From Acinetobacter sp. C26M (lineage in GTDB: Bacteria; Pseudomonadota; Gammaproteobacteria; Pseudomonadales; Moraxellaceae), in the NCBI RefSeq assembly GCF_023702675.1, contig NZ_CP098478.1, positions 434,001 through 498,000 on the forward strand: a DNA stretch of 64,000 bases. The letters are read 5' to 3'. Positions 16,857 through 25,757 of the stretch are shown here, in pieces. The first letter of the stretch is position 1; the number at the start of each line of letters is the position of its first letter. The notes under the pieces were generated by a model, which was not told the DNA's origin, ran no database searches, and saw only the letters and a program-made list of their open reading frames with translations. A program made the translations under genes and the position numbers.

Positions 16857-19061
16857 ATGCAAAATGATCAAGAGAATAAGTCCGGATTAGCTCGGTTAGG
16901 CTATATCTGGAATGATTGGATATCGACATTCATCATTCTTGCTTTGTTGCTAATGACTTTGCTTATTGGTACAGGCGAAATGATTCACGGTCAGATGCTT
17001 CGTATGGGGGAGCGTCTTTACGGTGATCAAACAACAGGGATGCAGTATTCGTTTTTACGTGCGGAACCTGAGAAACCATCTTGTGATCGACATCCAAACA
17101 TTGATGCACAAGTTCAAGAGCAGATGAAAGCCAATGCTGCCGATGAATTTGCAAGTATGTTTGGTGCGGCTTCTGAATCTGATGTTCGTGCATCTTTATT
17201 GGCTGCGCAGCAGCAGTGTGAAGAAAAATACCAATTCTATGACAAAGCAATGAAGCACTTGGAAAATCATCCAAGTATTCGTACTTATCGTAAAGTTGAA
17301 ACTACTTTCTTTGGAATCTTTAAATTAGGTTCTGAAAACCAAACTGTTATTTTATTGATAATGGTATTGTTTGCTTCTATTACCGCATCTTTACGTTATC
17401 ACCACATTGGTTTACGTGCACCAAAAACTAAAATCGACTTCCGTGTCTATTCGGCGTTGATGGTTGCTGGTAATGCTTTACTCAGTTATTCAGTGATTAG
17501 CCAATACCATTCAGTATTGAATTCAGGTGTTGAAGTTGCTGGAAAAACAGCGGTCTTGTACTGGTTGTGGATTGCACTATTTGTATCTCTGACGATTATC
17601 AGTATCTTCCAATTTATCTTTATTCCTAAAACAGCACAACCGAAGGGTAACTTTGGTTTGGCGTTACTGAGCGTTCCGCTGTATGCGTTTATGTCTTTGG
17701 TGACAGGGATTGTATTTACCTTCTTCATGGATTATCCAATGGGGCAAGGGATCTACTTAGGTATTTTGGTTGAGTTCTCGGGTATTTTCTTAAATCTGGC
17801 ATTATTTATTTGGGCAGGTATGTTGCTGACCCAAACACGTGTGATGGATTTATTCTTAAATATCTTACGTCCATGGAACTTGGCACCTGAAACTTTAACT
17901 TGGTTAATCTTGATTGCAGCAGCGATTCCAACAGCATATACAGGTGCTTCAGGTATTTTCGTTATTGCAGCGGGTGCGATCATCTATAAGGAAGTATGGA
18001 ACTCGGGTGCTCGCCGTCAATATGCTTTAGCTGTATCGGCAATGTCTGGTTCTTTGGGTGTCGTGATTCGCCCATGTTTATTGGTTATCTTGATCTCAAT
18101 GCTAGACAGTCGCCACGTAACGTCGACTGAATTATTTGATCATGGTATCTATGTATTCTGGTTAACAGCCTTCATTTTCTTAGGTGTTTCTTTGATTCTT
18201 GCCGAAGAAAAATTCCGTGTGAACTCGCCTAAAATTGCTGTACCAGGAATGTTACGTGCCTGCGTACCAGTGATTCCTTATGTGATCATTGGTTTTGCTG
18301 TGGTGATGTTCTATAAGCTTGCTTTAGATACTTCAATCAATGAATTTACTGCGCCAATGATTTTACCGTTGGTATTGATTGCAATGATCTTGTTTGACAA
18401 GTTATTTGCTTCAAAACTAGCACCTGCACCAGTTGTTGATGCGAAACATGAAGCTTTGGTTCGTGAGCATGAAAAGAAATCAGAATTTTTGAAATCACAT
18501 GATCCACACGGTAGTAAGAGTTTTGGTTTTGGTGGGGCATTACGTTTTGCAACATCGGAAACGGTTGGACATATCGGTGCATTGATTCTATTGATGGCAT
18601 TGTCTGCAAGTGTTGGTGGCTTAATCGAACGTGCAGAAGTGGTTGAGTTATTACCAACACACTTGGGTAATATCTATATTTCACTTGCCTTTATTGCGCT
18701 GTTACTTGCCATTATTGGTATGACAACCGATCCATTTGGTGCGGTGATTTTGGTTGCTGCAACCGTCGCACCTGTCGCCTACGAAAATGGTATTCATCCG
18801 ATTCACTTCTGGATGATTGTATTGGTTGCATTCGAGTTTGGTTATGTAACACCGCCTGTTGCCTTGAACCACTTGCTGACGCGACTCTCCGTCGGGGATG
18901 AAGAGGTCACGGCCGCCGATAAGGAAGCAAAAGAGAAATACACCAGTTTCTACTTCCGTTACGAGCGTTGGTTATTGCCGATCATCGTCTTGTTCTCATC
19001 ATTGGTGTTGGTGACTTATGCGCCGTATATCTTCCAGATGTTTGGTTGGTATAAACATTAA
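16857..19061 (+). CDS. TRAP transporter large permease (DctM-type), with extended N-terminus
   Basis: The 734-residue protein has at least 14 hydrophobic segments. The C-terminal two thirds carry the DctM permease pattern, with the small-residue helices IPTAYTGASGIFVIAAGAII and IGMTTDPFGAVILVAATVAP and the closing YVTPPVALNH. The N-terminal ~230 residues hold a membrane segment, a soluble stretch of about 100 residues (70-150) and more membrane segments, which may play the part of the small Q subunit. It would use a sodium or proton gradient to import an organic substrate that is not identifiable. Partners likely include the TatT-like lipoprotein upstream. Confidence 0.85.
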   Translation: MQNDQENKSGLARLGYIWNDWISTFIILALLLMTLLIGTGEMIHGQMLRMGERLYGDQTTGMQYSFLRAEPEKPSCDRHPNIDAQVQEQMKANAADEFASMFGAASESDVRASLLAAQQQCEEKYQFYDKAMKHLENHPSIRTYRKVETTFFGIFKLGSENQTVILLIMVLFASITASLRYHHIGLRAPKTKIDFRVYSALMVAGNALLSYSVISQYHSVLNSGVEVAGKTAVLYWLWIALFVSLTIISIFQFIFIPKTAQPKGNFGLALLSVPLYAFMSLVTGIVFTFFMDYPMGQGIYLGILVEFSGIFLNLALFIWAGMLLTQTRVMDLFLNILRPWNLAPETLTWLILIAAAIPTAYTGASGIFVIAAGAIIYKEVWNSGARRQYALAVSAMSGSLGVVIRPCLLVILISMLDSRHVTSTELFDHGIYVFWLTAFIFLGVSLILAEEKFRVNSPKIAVPGMLRACVPVIPYVIIGFAVVMFYKLALDTSINEFTAPMILPLVLIAMILFDKLFASKLAPAPVVDAKHEALVREHEKKSEFLKSHDPHGSKSFGFGGALRFATSETVGHIGALILLMALSASVGGLIERAEVVELLPTHLGNIYISLAFIALLLAIIGMTTDPFGAVILVAATVAPVAYENGIHPIHFWMIVLVAFEFGYVTPPVALNHLLTRLSVGDEEVTAADKEAKEKYTSFYFRYERWLLPIIVLFSSLVLVTYAPYIFQMFGWYKH

Positions 19062-19077
19062 TGATTGAAACCAAAAG

Positions 19078-19103
19078 AAAAGCAGCTTAGGCTGCTTTTT
19101 TTA
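19078..19103 (+). terminator. Terminator of the TRAP permease gene
   Basis: AGCAGC (19081-19086) pairs with GCTGCT (19091-19096) around TTAG, with A-run before and T-run after. Confidence 0.85.
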
Positions 19104-19130
19104 TTGTTATTTTATTGAATAGGTTAATCT

Positions 19131-19439
19131 ATGAAAGAATTGAGTCAGGAAGAGTATCAGGCAACCTTTTTCCCTCCCATGCTAGATATCACAGAGAGTG
19201 CTGAAGAAATTGTAGATTTATGGGACTATGCTGATCTTGTGATTGAGCAGCTTTATCATTCTTGTACTGCATGGGAATGGTATGTGAAACATATTTATGA
19301 AACTCAAGATGGGAAATTCCAACATATTAATATTCCAGTGCCCTTAGACAATACGTATCTTGTTGTAATTATCGATAAGCCGAAACGGGAAATTCTAGGC
19401 CACTATGTACTGGATTTGCACCCTTATCCAACGCATTAA
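19131..19439 (+). CDS. Hypothetical protein of 102 residues
   Basis: I do not recognise this family. The protein is acidic in its first half (ITESAEEIVDLWDYADLVIE), rich in tryptophan and tyrosine, and has no signal peptide or membrane segment, so it is probably cytoplasmic. The C-terminal half looks like a small beta domain (NTYLVVIIDKPKREILGHYV). It lies in the gap between the TRAP permease and a convergent EamA gene, with two bases to the end of that gene. Confidence 0.65.
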   Translation: MKELSQEEYQATFFPPMLDITESAEEIVDLWDYADLVIEQLYHSCTAWEWYVKHIYETQDGKFQHINIPVPLDNTYLVVIIDKPKREILGHYVLDLHPYPTH

Positions 19440-19441
19440 GC

Positions 19442-20323
19442 TTAGGGTATTGAAGGTTTTGACCTTTGTATTAAAGGACTACACAACAAAATTGCAGAGA
19501 GAATAATGCCAAAACCAATCACGCTATATAGATCAGGCACTTCATTCCACAATAAAAAACCCCAGATCCCAGCAAAGATAATCGCCACATAATTGACTGG
19601 TGCAATTTGCCCAGCAGGGGCAAGACGATAAGCATGTGACATAAAAATCTGGCTGACATTGGCCAGTACGCCTGCACCAATCAAAAACAATAATTCCTGT
19701 AAATGGTAAGGTCGCCATACCCAAAACATTGGAATGACGGACAGTAGTGATCCTATAAAACAGAAATAGAATACAATCCGTTCAGGGGGTTCGGTTTGAG
19801 TCAAGGCACGGACTGTGACAAAGGCCATTGATGCCAATAGGCTTGAACTGATCCCAACGATCGAAACCCAATTCAGCAAACCTTGATCTGGTTTTGCTAC
19901 ACAAAATACTCCAATAAAGCCGAGTCCCGCTGCACATAGCATCGCCGTGGTGATTTTCTCTTTCAAGAAAAGCCATGCGATCAAGGGAATAAAAATTGGA
20001 GAAGAATAAGTAAATACCATCGCATTGGAGAGTTTCAGATGTGCGATGGCATAGAAAAATCCATACATTGCGGCAAGCCCAACGATACTACGCCATGTGT
20101 GCATCCACAGTTTTTCTGTTTTTACAAAGCTTGTCCCTTGCTTAAAAATAAACGGCAAAAACAGGACCAGTCCAACGACATTGCGGAAAAATACAATGGT
20201 GTAGTTATCGACCGTATGAGAGGCATAACGAATACAGATTCCCATCACAGAGAAAAGCAGAGCAGAAAGGGTAAGGCAACCGATCGCCAACATTAGGTTG
20301 CGATTGGTTTGTTGAGCATCCAT
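19442..20323 (-). CDS. EamA-family (DMT superfamily) transporter
   Basis: The 293-residue protein has ten membrane segments arranged as two EamA repeats. The first repeat is marked by CIRYASHTVDNYTIVFFRNV and by YSSPIFIPLIAWLFLKEKIT. Members export amino acids or other small metabolites; the substrate is unknown. An AraC-type regulator gene lies 80 bases upstream on the same strand, so the two may be co-transcribed. Confidence 0.88.
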   Translation of the reverse strand: MDAQQTNRNLMLAIGCLTLSALLFSVMGICIRYASHTVDNYTIVFFRNVVGLVLFLPFIFKQGTSFVKTEKLWMHTWRSIVGLAAMYGFFYAIAHLKLSNAMVFTYSSPIFIPLIAWLFLKEKITTAMLCAAGLGFIGVFCVAKPDQGLLNWVSIVGISSSLLASMAFVTVRALTQTEPPERIVFYFCFIGSLLSVIPMFWVWRPYHLQELLFLIGAGVLANVSQIFMSHAYRLAPAGQIAPVNYVAIIFAGIWGFLLWNEVPDLYSVIGFGIILSAILLCSPLIQRSKPSIP

Positions 20324-20404
20324 AGTGATTCGGGCATTGCAAGATTGTACTTATTTTATGCTTCTACTGTGCTGAAAGGAATGAGATTTTCACTTGGATT
20401 TAAC

Positions 20405-21172
20405 TTAGCTGAACTGCTTCAGATAGTCGCTTGGTGTCATGCTGGTTTCACGTTTAAACATGGCACTAAAGGCACTTGGACTATCATAACCTAAGTCGAG
20501 TGCAACATTTAGAACAGGCTTGTTTAAACTCAAGTCAACCATCGCTTGCATCAATTTGGCTTGGCGAACCCAATGGGAAAAATGTAAACCAGTTTCTTTT
20601 TGAAAATGCCGTGCCAGTGTTTTGCTGCTGATATGCAGCTGCTCAGCACTATCTTCCAGATTCCAGTCTAAACTGAGATTGTCTTTGATCTGTTGACACA
20701 GCTGTTGCAGTCGTGGATTTTGAGGTTCAGGTAAATTAAAGGCGAGCGAGGGTAACAAGTGAACTTCATCTAAAATCAATTGCAATAATCTTTCATTGCG
20801 GCTCTTAGGTTGGATCACTGTTTTAATCTGCATTGCACTACTCATCAGTTCCCGTAGTAAAGCAGGAATGGCGACAACACGGCATTCTGAACTGAGGCTG
20901 GTTTGTATTGTGGCATCAATAAAAATTCCCCGTGCTTTGACATCACCACTACTGAGTAAGGCATGCGGTTTATGCGCAGGAATCCAAACGCCACGTCCAG
21001 GTGGCGTAATCCAAATTCCCTCATGGGTTTGTACCCGAATCACACCGGATAGGGTATGAATCAACTGGATCCGATCATGGCTATGCCAATCTTCAATGTG
21101 GCCATGGGGGTAGTTTTCTGAAAAAGCATAGATGGGATAATCTAAGAATCCATGTTCAAAATTCTTGCCCAT
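20405..21172 (-). CDS. AraC-family transcriptional regulator with N-terminal cupin
   Basis: The 255-residue protein has a cupin-type sensor domain in the first ~110 residues (EDWHSHDRIQLIHTLSG, then the beta strands ending PPGRGVWIPAHKPHAL) and two helix-turn-helix motifs at the C-terminus (LEDSAEQLHISSKTLARHFQ and VALDLGYDSPSAFSAMFKRE). It is divergent from an EamA transporter gene (21288) and followed by another, so it probably controls export of a metabolite. Inverted and direct repeats in the 115-base divergent region are candidate operators. Confidence 0.9.
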   Translation of the reverse strand: MGKNFEHGFLDYPIYAFSENYPHGHIEDWHSHDRIQLIHTLSGVIRVQTHEGIWITPPGRGVWIPAHKPHALLSSGDVKARGIFIDATIQTSLSSECRVVAIPALLRELMSSAMQIKTVIQPKSRNERLLQLILDEVHLLPSLAFNLPEPQNPRLQQLCQQIKDNLSLDWNLEDSAEQLHISSKTLARHFQKETGLHFSHWVRQAKLMQAMVDLSLNKPVLNVALDLGYDSPSAFSAMFKRETSMTPSDYLKQFS

Positions 21173-21202
21173 GTTTAAAATGCCCGCAAAAGAAATTGTC
21201 TA

Positions 21203-21235
21203 TTTCTCGATAGTAGTCGTCTAATTGTCGAGAAA
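21203..21235. promoter_or_regulatory. Operator-like repeats between araC-type gene and EamA gene
   Basis: TTTCTCGA (21203-21210) is the inverted complement of TCGAGAAA (21228-21235), with 17 bases between. In addition AATTGTC occurs twice in direct orientation (21194-21200 and 21223-21229). Such paired sites are usual for AraC-type regulators. The binding protein is inferred from the neighbours. Confidence 0.6.
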
Positions 21236-21287
21236 CAATAAGATGATTATTTTTTAGCATGATCTATACCGAAATATCTAGGTTTAG

Positions 21288-22205
21288 ATGATGTTCCAAC
21301 GTGCTTATTTTTATCCCTTATTCGCGATTTTATTTTGGGCAGGAAATGTTGTGGTGTCTAAAATGGCCAGCCATGCCATTTCTCCTGTAGCAATCACATT
21401 TTATCGTTTGGTATTGGCACTCGCCGTGATGAGTACGTTTGTGCTGATTCCTGTCTGGAAGAATCGACAGACCATCAAGCAACATTGGAAGCAGTTGGCA
21501 TTGGGCGGTTTTCTTTCTGTGTCTTTATTTCAGTTCTTGTCTTATCAGGCGGCAGCGACCACCACAGCAACCAATATGGCGATTGTGACTGCATTGATTC
21601 CTTTGCTGACCATGATTTTAACTAGCTTGATGCTGAAAGATCGTATTAGTTACGGCATGTTGTTTGGAGGTGCTTTGTCTTTCTATGGCATTTTGTATTT
21701 GCTGAGTCATGGTTCAATTGTTGATATTTGGAAGCAAGGTGTTCATTTGGGGGATGGCTTAATGTTGCTCGCAGCAGCAGGCTATGCCTTGTATGGCGTT
21801 TTACTGAAACGCTGGAAAATGCCGATCCCTGCGTGGCAATCTAACTTCGTACAATCTAGTTTTGCGATTGTTTATGTGTTGCCATTCTTTGTATTTTTGC
21901 CTGCATCGGAAATACAACTAAATAAACAAACCATTCCACTGATTGTTTATGCCAGTATTTTTTCCTCAGTGTTGCTATCTTATTTGTGGATTGAAGGGGT
22001 AAGACATTTAGGGCCAAATCGAAATAGTATTTTTATGAATCTATTGCCCTTATTTACAGCATTGATTGCAGTAGCATTATTGGGTGAGCATTTACAAATG
22101 TTTCACTATATTGGTGGCGGCTTAACTTTAATTGGTATCTTGATTGCACAAACGATTCAGAAACCGATCCAGCTGAAACAAGACACGAAGCAAATTTTAG
22201 ATTAA
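21288..22205 (+). CDS. EamA-family (DMT superfamily) transporter
   Basis: The 305-residue protein has ten membrane segments in two EamA repeats. The first repeat is seen in FWAGNVVVSKMASHAISPVA and in TNMAIVTALIPLLTMILTSL; the second has the same small-residue pattern in GPNRNSIFMNLLPLFTALIA. It is divergent from the AraC-type regulator, the usual arrangement of a regulated exporter. The substrate is unknown. Two consecutive ATG codons begin the gene. Confidence 0.9.
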   Translation: MMFQRAYFYPLFAILFWAGNVVVSKMASHAISPVAITFYRLVLALAVMSTFVLIPVWKNRQTIKQHWKQLALGGFLSVSLFQFLSYQAAATTTATNMAIVTALIPLLTMILTSLMLKDRISYGMLFGGALSFYGILYLLSHGSIVDIWKQGVHLGDGLMLLAAAGYALYGVLLKRWKMPIPAWQSNFVQSSFAIVYVLPFFVFLPASEIQLNKQTIPLIVYASIFSSVLLSYLWIEGVRHLGPNRNSIFMNLLPLFTALIAVALLGEHLQMFHYIGGGLTLIGILIAQTIQKPIQLKQDTKQILD

Positions 22206-22219
22206 AGAGACGAGCAACA

Positions 22220-22249
22220 AAAAGGCTTTAACTGAGGTTAAAGCTTTTT
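22220..22249. terminator. Bidirectional terminator between EamA gene and the minus-strand block
   Basis: AAAAGGCTTTAAC (22220-22232) pairs with GTTAAAGCTTTTT (22237-22249) around TGAG, with one mismatch, followed by C and six more T. Confidence 0.8.
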
Positions 22250-22254
22250 CTTTT

Positions 22255-22707
22255 TTAAGACTTACTCTGTGCTGCGATCTGAGCTTCTAGCAGCTTAATT
22301 TGATCTTCTTTCAGCTTGAGTAAAGTATCAACATCACTACTTTGCTGCTTTAACTCATGTTGTTGGTCTTGCAGTTGTTGGTGAATATCATCCAGTTTGG
22401 CAATTTCTTCTTTTGCCAAACTATCATTTGCAGGCAGTGGCGCTTTCACAATGGATTCTTCAACCAATTGGATCGGCGCAGCAACATCATTTGTCGCTGT
22501 TATGACTTCATCATTAGTCACCACCGTTTCTGGTTGGGCTGATGCAATTGTTTTTGCGGCAACAGGTTCCGAAGGAGTGGCGGTTGGTTGCTGATCTTTT
22601 TGTGCTAAAAACCATTGGACAGCAAGGAACAGCACCACTACAACACTAATTCCACCAATTATCATCCATAATAATTTGGAATTTTCAGTCTGGTATGTGG
22701 ACATCAT
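22255..22707 (-). CDS. Membrane-anchored coiled-coil protein
   Basis: The protein (about 150 residues) has one N-terminal membrane helix (LLWMIIGGISVVVVLFLAVQ), a Pro/Thr/Ala-rich linker and a C-terminal coiled coil of about 50 residues rich in Gln, Lys and Leu (KLDDIHQQLQDQQHELKQQS). I do not recognise the family. The start was set at the MMSTYQT double Met after an AAGG site; an earlier in-frame start at 22725 would overlap the YheV-like gene and lacks a site. It is probably co-transcribed with that gene. Confidence 0.72.
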   Translation of the reverse strand: MMSTYQTENSKLLWMIIGGISVVVVLFLAVQWFLAQKDQQPTATPSEPVAAKTIASAQPETVVTNDEVITATNDVAAPIQLVEESIVKAPLPANDSLAKEEIAKLDDIHQQLQDQQHELKQQSSDVDTLLKLKEDQIKLLEAQIAAQSKS

Positions 22708-22717
22708 TTTTAACCTT

Positions 22718-22924
22718 CTAGTCAAAATGACGAGGTTTGAACTGTATCACCCCAATCTCATCTGGCTCAGCGGGTTGCGCCTGTTCCACATGGGTCGGAC
22801 GTTTTTCGCTATAAGCACATTCGATACATTCAATCCACTCGTCATCCACAGTGATGATCTTAACCACACGATCTAACGCGCCACATTTTGGGCATTTTGC
22901 ACCCGCGATGAACTGTCTCTTCAT
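22718..22924 (-). CDS. YheV-family zinc-ribbon protein
   Basis: The 68-residue protein has two CxxC pairs, CPKCGALDRV and WIECIEC, and begins MKRQFIAGAKCPKCGALD, typical of the small YheV (DUF2387) putative metal-binding proteins. No biochemical role is established. It lies 38 bases downstream of prlC on the same strand and 10 bases before the coiled-coil gene. Confidence 0.85.
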   Translation of the reverse strand: MKRQFIAGAKCPKCGALDRVVKIITVDDEWIECIECAYSEKRPTHVEQAQPAEPDEIGVIQFKPRHFD

Positions 22925-22962
22925 GTCAGTTAATTACACCCTGCGAACAATAATGACGTAGT

Positions 22963-25002
22963 TTAAGCGGTTTTATGAGTGTTCGTCCAACCTTGATGAC
23001 GTAATAATGCATCTATTTTTGGTTCTCTTTTTCGGAAATTGCGAAACGCATCAAGCGCTGTATCTTTTCCGCCAACTGCTAGAATAAACTTTCTAAACTC
23101 TTTTCCAGTCTCAGTATTAAAAATACCTTCACTTTCGAAACGATCAAATGCATCACTTGCTAAAACTTCTGCCCATTTATACGAGTAGTAGCCCGCAGCA
23201 TAACCACCTGCAAAAATATGACTAAAACTGTGTTGGAAACGGTTGTAGGCAACCGCTGGAACAACAGCAAATTTATCGCGAATATCATCTAAAGTTGCTT
23301 GGATTTGCTGACTGTTTAATGCTGGTGCTTGACGATGAATCGTGAGATCAAATAAAGCAAACTCAATCTGACGCAAGGTTTGCATACCTGATTGGAAGAA
23401 ACGTGCATTTAACAATGCAGATAACAATTCCTGTGGCAAAGTCTGTTTGGTTTCGGTGTGCTCGCTGAGTACATCTAGACTTTCATTGTCCCATGCCCAG
23501 AATTCCATAAATTGACTTGGTAATTCAACTGCATCCCAAGCTACGCCGTGTGTCCCTGCAACCGAGATGTTATCCACTTCGGTCAACATATGATGTAAGC
23601 CATGACCAAACTCATGGAATAAAGTAATTACTTCATCATGAGTCAATAGTGCAGGTTGATCGCCAATTGGTGGGGTAAAGTTACATACCATGTAACAAAT
23701 TGGTTTTTGTAGGCCATTGGCTGTTTGAACACGAGAACGGAAACCGCTCATCCATGCACCACCGCGTTTGCCATTGCGTGCGTATAAGTCGAAGTAGAAA
23801 CCACCGACGACTTGACCTTGATCTTCAATTTCAAAATAACGCACATCATTCTGCCAAACAGGGGCTTGGCGTTCGACAATCTGGATACCGTAAAGACGTT
23901 GTACGATCTGGAATAAACCTTGAACCACTTTCGGTGCAGGGAAATATGGTTTAAGTGCTTCTTGCGAGAGGTTGAACTGTTGTTGTTTCAACTTTTCAGA
24001 ATAATAGGTTGCATCCCAAGGTTTGAGTTCATCAATGCCATCTTGTTGTGCAATGGTTTTGAGTTCTGCAATTTCGGCAAGTGCTGGCGTACGGGCATGT
24101 TCTGCCAAATCAACTAAGAATTGATTAACTGTTTCAACGTCAGGCGCCATTTTGCTCGCAAGGGAATATTCAGCGAAATTATTGAAGCCAAGCAGTTGTG
24201 CCATTTCCTGACGTAAGCTCAGGATTTCTTCCATCACAGGTGTATTGTCAAATTCAGTCTTGTCGGACTGTTCAGATGCGCGGGTGACATAGGCCTTATA
24301 CAACTCTTCTCTTAACTCACGATCATCGGCATAAGTCATAATTGCAAAATAAGCAGGGAAGTCGAGCGTCGCAATGGATTGCTCAAGCTCACGTTGTTGA
24401 CCGTATTGTTTTAACAGTTCAATACTGCTTTGCGGTAAGCCTTTGAGTTGCGTTTCTGTTAGCGGCTTGAAGTAAGCTTGGGTTGCATCGAGTACATGGT
24501 TAGAGAAGTCAGAAGAAAGCTGCGATAAACGTGCTGAAATTTCTGCATAACGTTTTTTAGCTTCACCTTCGAGTGCAACACCTGACAGTTTGAAATCACG
24601 TAAAGCCAGTTTAATTGCACTTTGCTGCGCTTCGCTCAGCGTTTGAAATACAGCACTATCATGGATCTGTTGATAAGTTTGATACAGTGCCGTGTGTTGT
24701 CCAAGCTGCGTATAGTATTCACTTAAACTTGGTAACAGTGCTTGATAGACTTCACGGGTTTCAGGGTTGTTCATCACCGCATTGAGATGCGACAAAATCC
24801 CCCATGCTTCACTCATATTATTTTCAAGTTGATCAACTTCGGTCAATGTTGCCAGTTGAGCTTCAGTGCCTTGAGGAACTTGATGGAGTTGATTCAGGAA
24901 GTTTTGACCATTTTGAATGGTCTGTTCAATTTGTTGTTTTAAGTCGGCAAGTTGAATTTGATCAAATTGAGGAACGGGAAGAGTTGCTTGCTGGAATGTC
25001 AT
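22963..25002 (-). CDS. prlC: Oligopeptidase A, M3-family metallopeptidase
   Basis: The protein is about 679 residues and cytoplasmic. The zinc site HEFGH is in LFHEFGHGLHHML near residue 460, and the typical M3 segments are seen around it (SQFMEFWAWD and GYAAGYYSYKWAEVL). The enzyme degrades signal-peptide fragments and short peptides. The start was set at MTFQQATLPVPQF because the upstream in-frame extension to 25068 (22 residues) does not look like the family N-terminus; neither start has a strong ribosome-binding site. The YheV-like gene follows. Confidence 0.92.
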   Translation of the reverse strand: MTFQQATLPVPQFDQIQLADLKQQIEQTIQNGQNFLNQLHQVPQGTEAQLATLTEVDQLENNMSEAWGILSHLNAVMNNPETREVYQALLPSLSEYYTQLGQHTALYQTYQQIHDSAVFQTLSEAQQSAIKLALRDFKLSGVALEGEAKKRYAEISARLSQLSSDFSNHVLDATQAYFKPLTETQLKGLPQSSIELLKQYGQQRELEQSIATLDFPAYFAIMTYADDRELREELYKAYVTRASEQSDKTEFDNTPVMEEILSLRQEMAQLLGFNNFAEYSLASKMAPDVETVNQFLVDLAEHARTPALAEIAELKTIAQQDGIDELKPWDATYYSEKLKQQQFNLSQEALKPYFPAPKVVQGLFQIVQRLYGIQIVERQAPVWQNDVRYFEIEDQGQVVGGFYFDLYARNGKRGGAWMSGFRSRVQTANGLQKPICYMVCNFTPPIGDQPALLTHDEVITLFHEFGHGLHHMLTEVDNISVAGTHGVAWDAVELPSQFMEFWAWDNESLDVLSEHTETKQTLPQELLSALLNARFFQSGMQTLRQIEFALFDLTIHRQAPALNSQQIQATLDDIRDKFAVVPAVAYNRFQHSFSHIFAGGYAAGYYSYKWAEVLASDAFDRFESEGIFNTETGKEFRKFILAVGGKDTALDAFRNFRKREPKIDALLRHQGWTNTHKTA

Positions 25003-25064
25003 TGTATTTTTGCCATATTCATCTTTAAACATAGTTATAGATGTAGGGCTTCGGAGCGGAGAAA

Positions 25065-25670
25065 TCAAGGTTGATTTGTTGATTCAGGAATAATTCCTTG
25101 CAAACTATCTACAATTGTACCTAAGTAACTTTGTTGTGTAGACAGTTTGACCATTACGCTTTGCTTGGGAGGGAATTGTTTATATTGTTGAGTAGTCAGA
25201 CAATAGTTGAAGAAAAAGTAGTTCAGAGATTTACTCTTTAATTCATACGAACACTTTGTCTTATTGCTTTTAGATATAACCGCAGTTGCAATAACCTGCT
25301 TTTCTGTTTGATGGCCAAAGTAATATGTATATAAATAAGGGGCTATACCACTGAACGTATAATAAAGCAGCGCAGCGAATAGAGGGGCAAGACAGATAAA
25401 GTTGAAAATATGCTGTATGGGGCCTGAGATTTGCTGTGTGAGGCTTTTAGGCATTTTCCATTGAGAGTGGTAAGCAAGATAATAGCTGAGCAATACAACA
25501 CTATACGCTATGATGATGGAAAAATAGAACCCAAACTGAGCGACTCTATCCGTTGGCGTAAAGTGAGAACTTGCTGAAAAGAGATCAAAAAATCCCACAA
25601 TTAGAATAAGGATGTAGAGACAACCAATGATTATTTTTTGAGGCTTTTTAGATGAATATTGATCAATCAT
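25065..25670 (-). CDS. Hypothetical membrane protein of 201 residues
   Basis: Three to four membrane segments fill the first ~110 residues (for example IIIGCLYILILIVGFFDLF and FYFSIIIAYSVVLLSYYLAY). The last ~80 residues form a soluble domain with two cysteines (CSYELK and NYCLTTQQYKQFPPKQSV) whose pattern could form a small disulfide-linked beta domain. I do not recognise the family. It lies between prlC and rnr and is more AT-rich than both. Confidence 0.7.
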   Translation of the reverse strand: MIDQYSSKKPQKIIIGCLYILILIVGFFDLFSASSHFTPTDRVAQFGFYFSIIIAYSVVLLSYYLAYHSQWKMPKSLTQQISGPIQHIFNFICLAPLFAALLYYTFSGIAPYLYTYYFGHQTEKQVIATAVISKSNKTKCSYELKSKSLNYFFFNYCLTTQQYKQFPPKQSVMVKLSTQQSYLGTIVDSLQGIIPESTNQP

Positions 25671-25715
25671 TTTATTGTTAATATATCTTGATAACTTATG
25701 ATTGTATTCACTTAA

Positions 25716-25749
25716 GCAAAAAGAGCAAGTCCATGACTGAACTTGCTCT
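25716..25749 (-). terminator. Terminator of rnr
   Basis: AGAGCAAGT (25722-25730) pairs perfectly with ACTTGCTCT (25741-25749). On the minus strand the stem is followed by a T-run. It lies just after the rnr stop. Confidence 0.88.
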
Positions 25750-25757
25750 AGAGTGAA

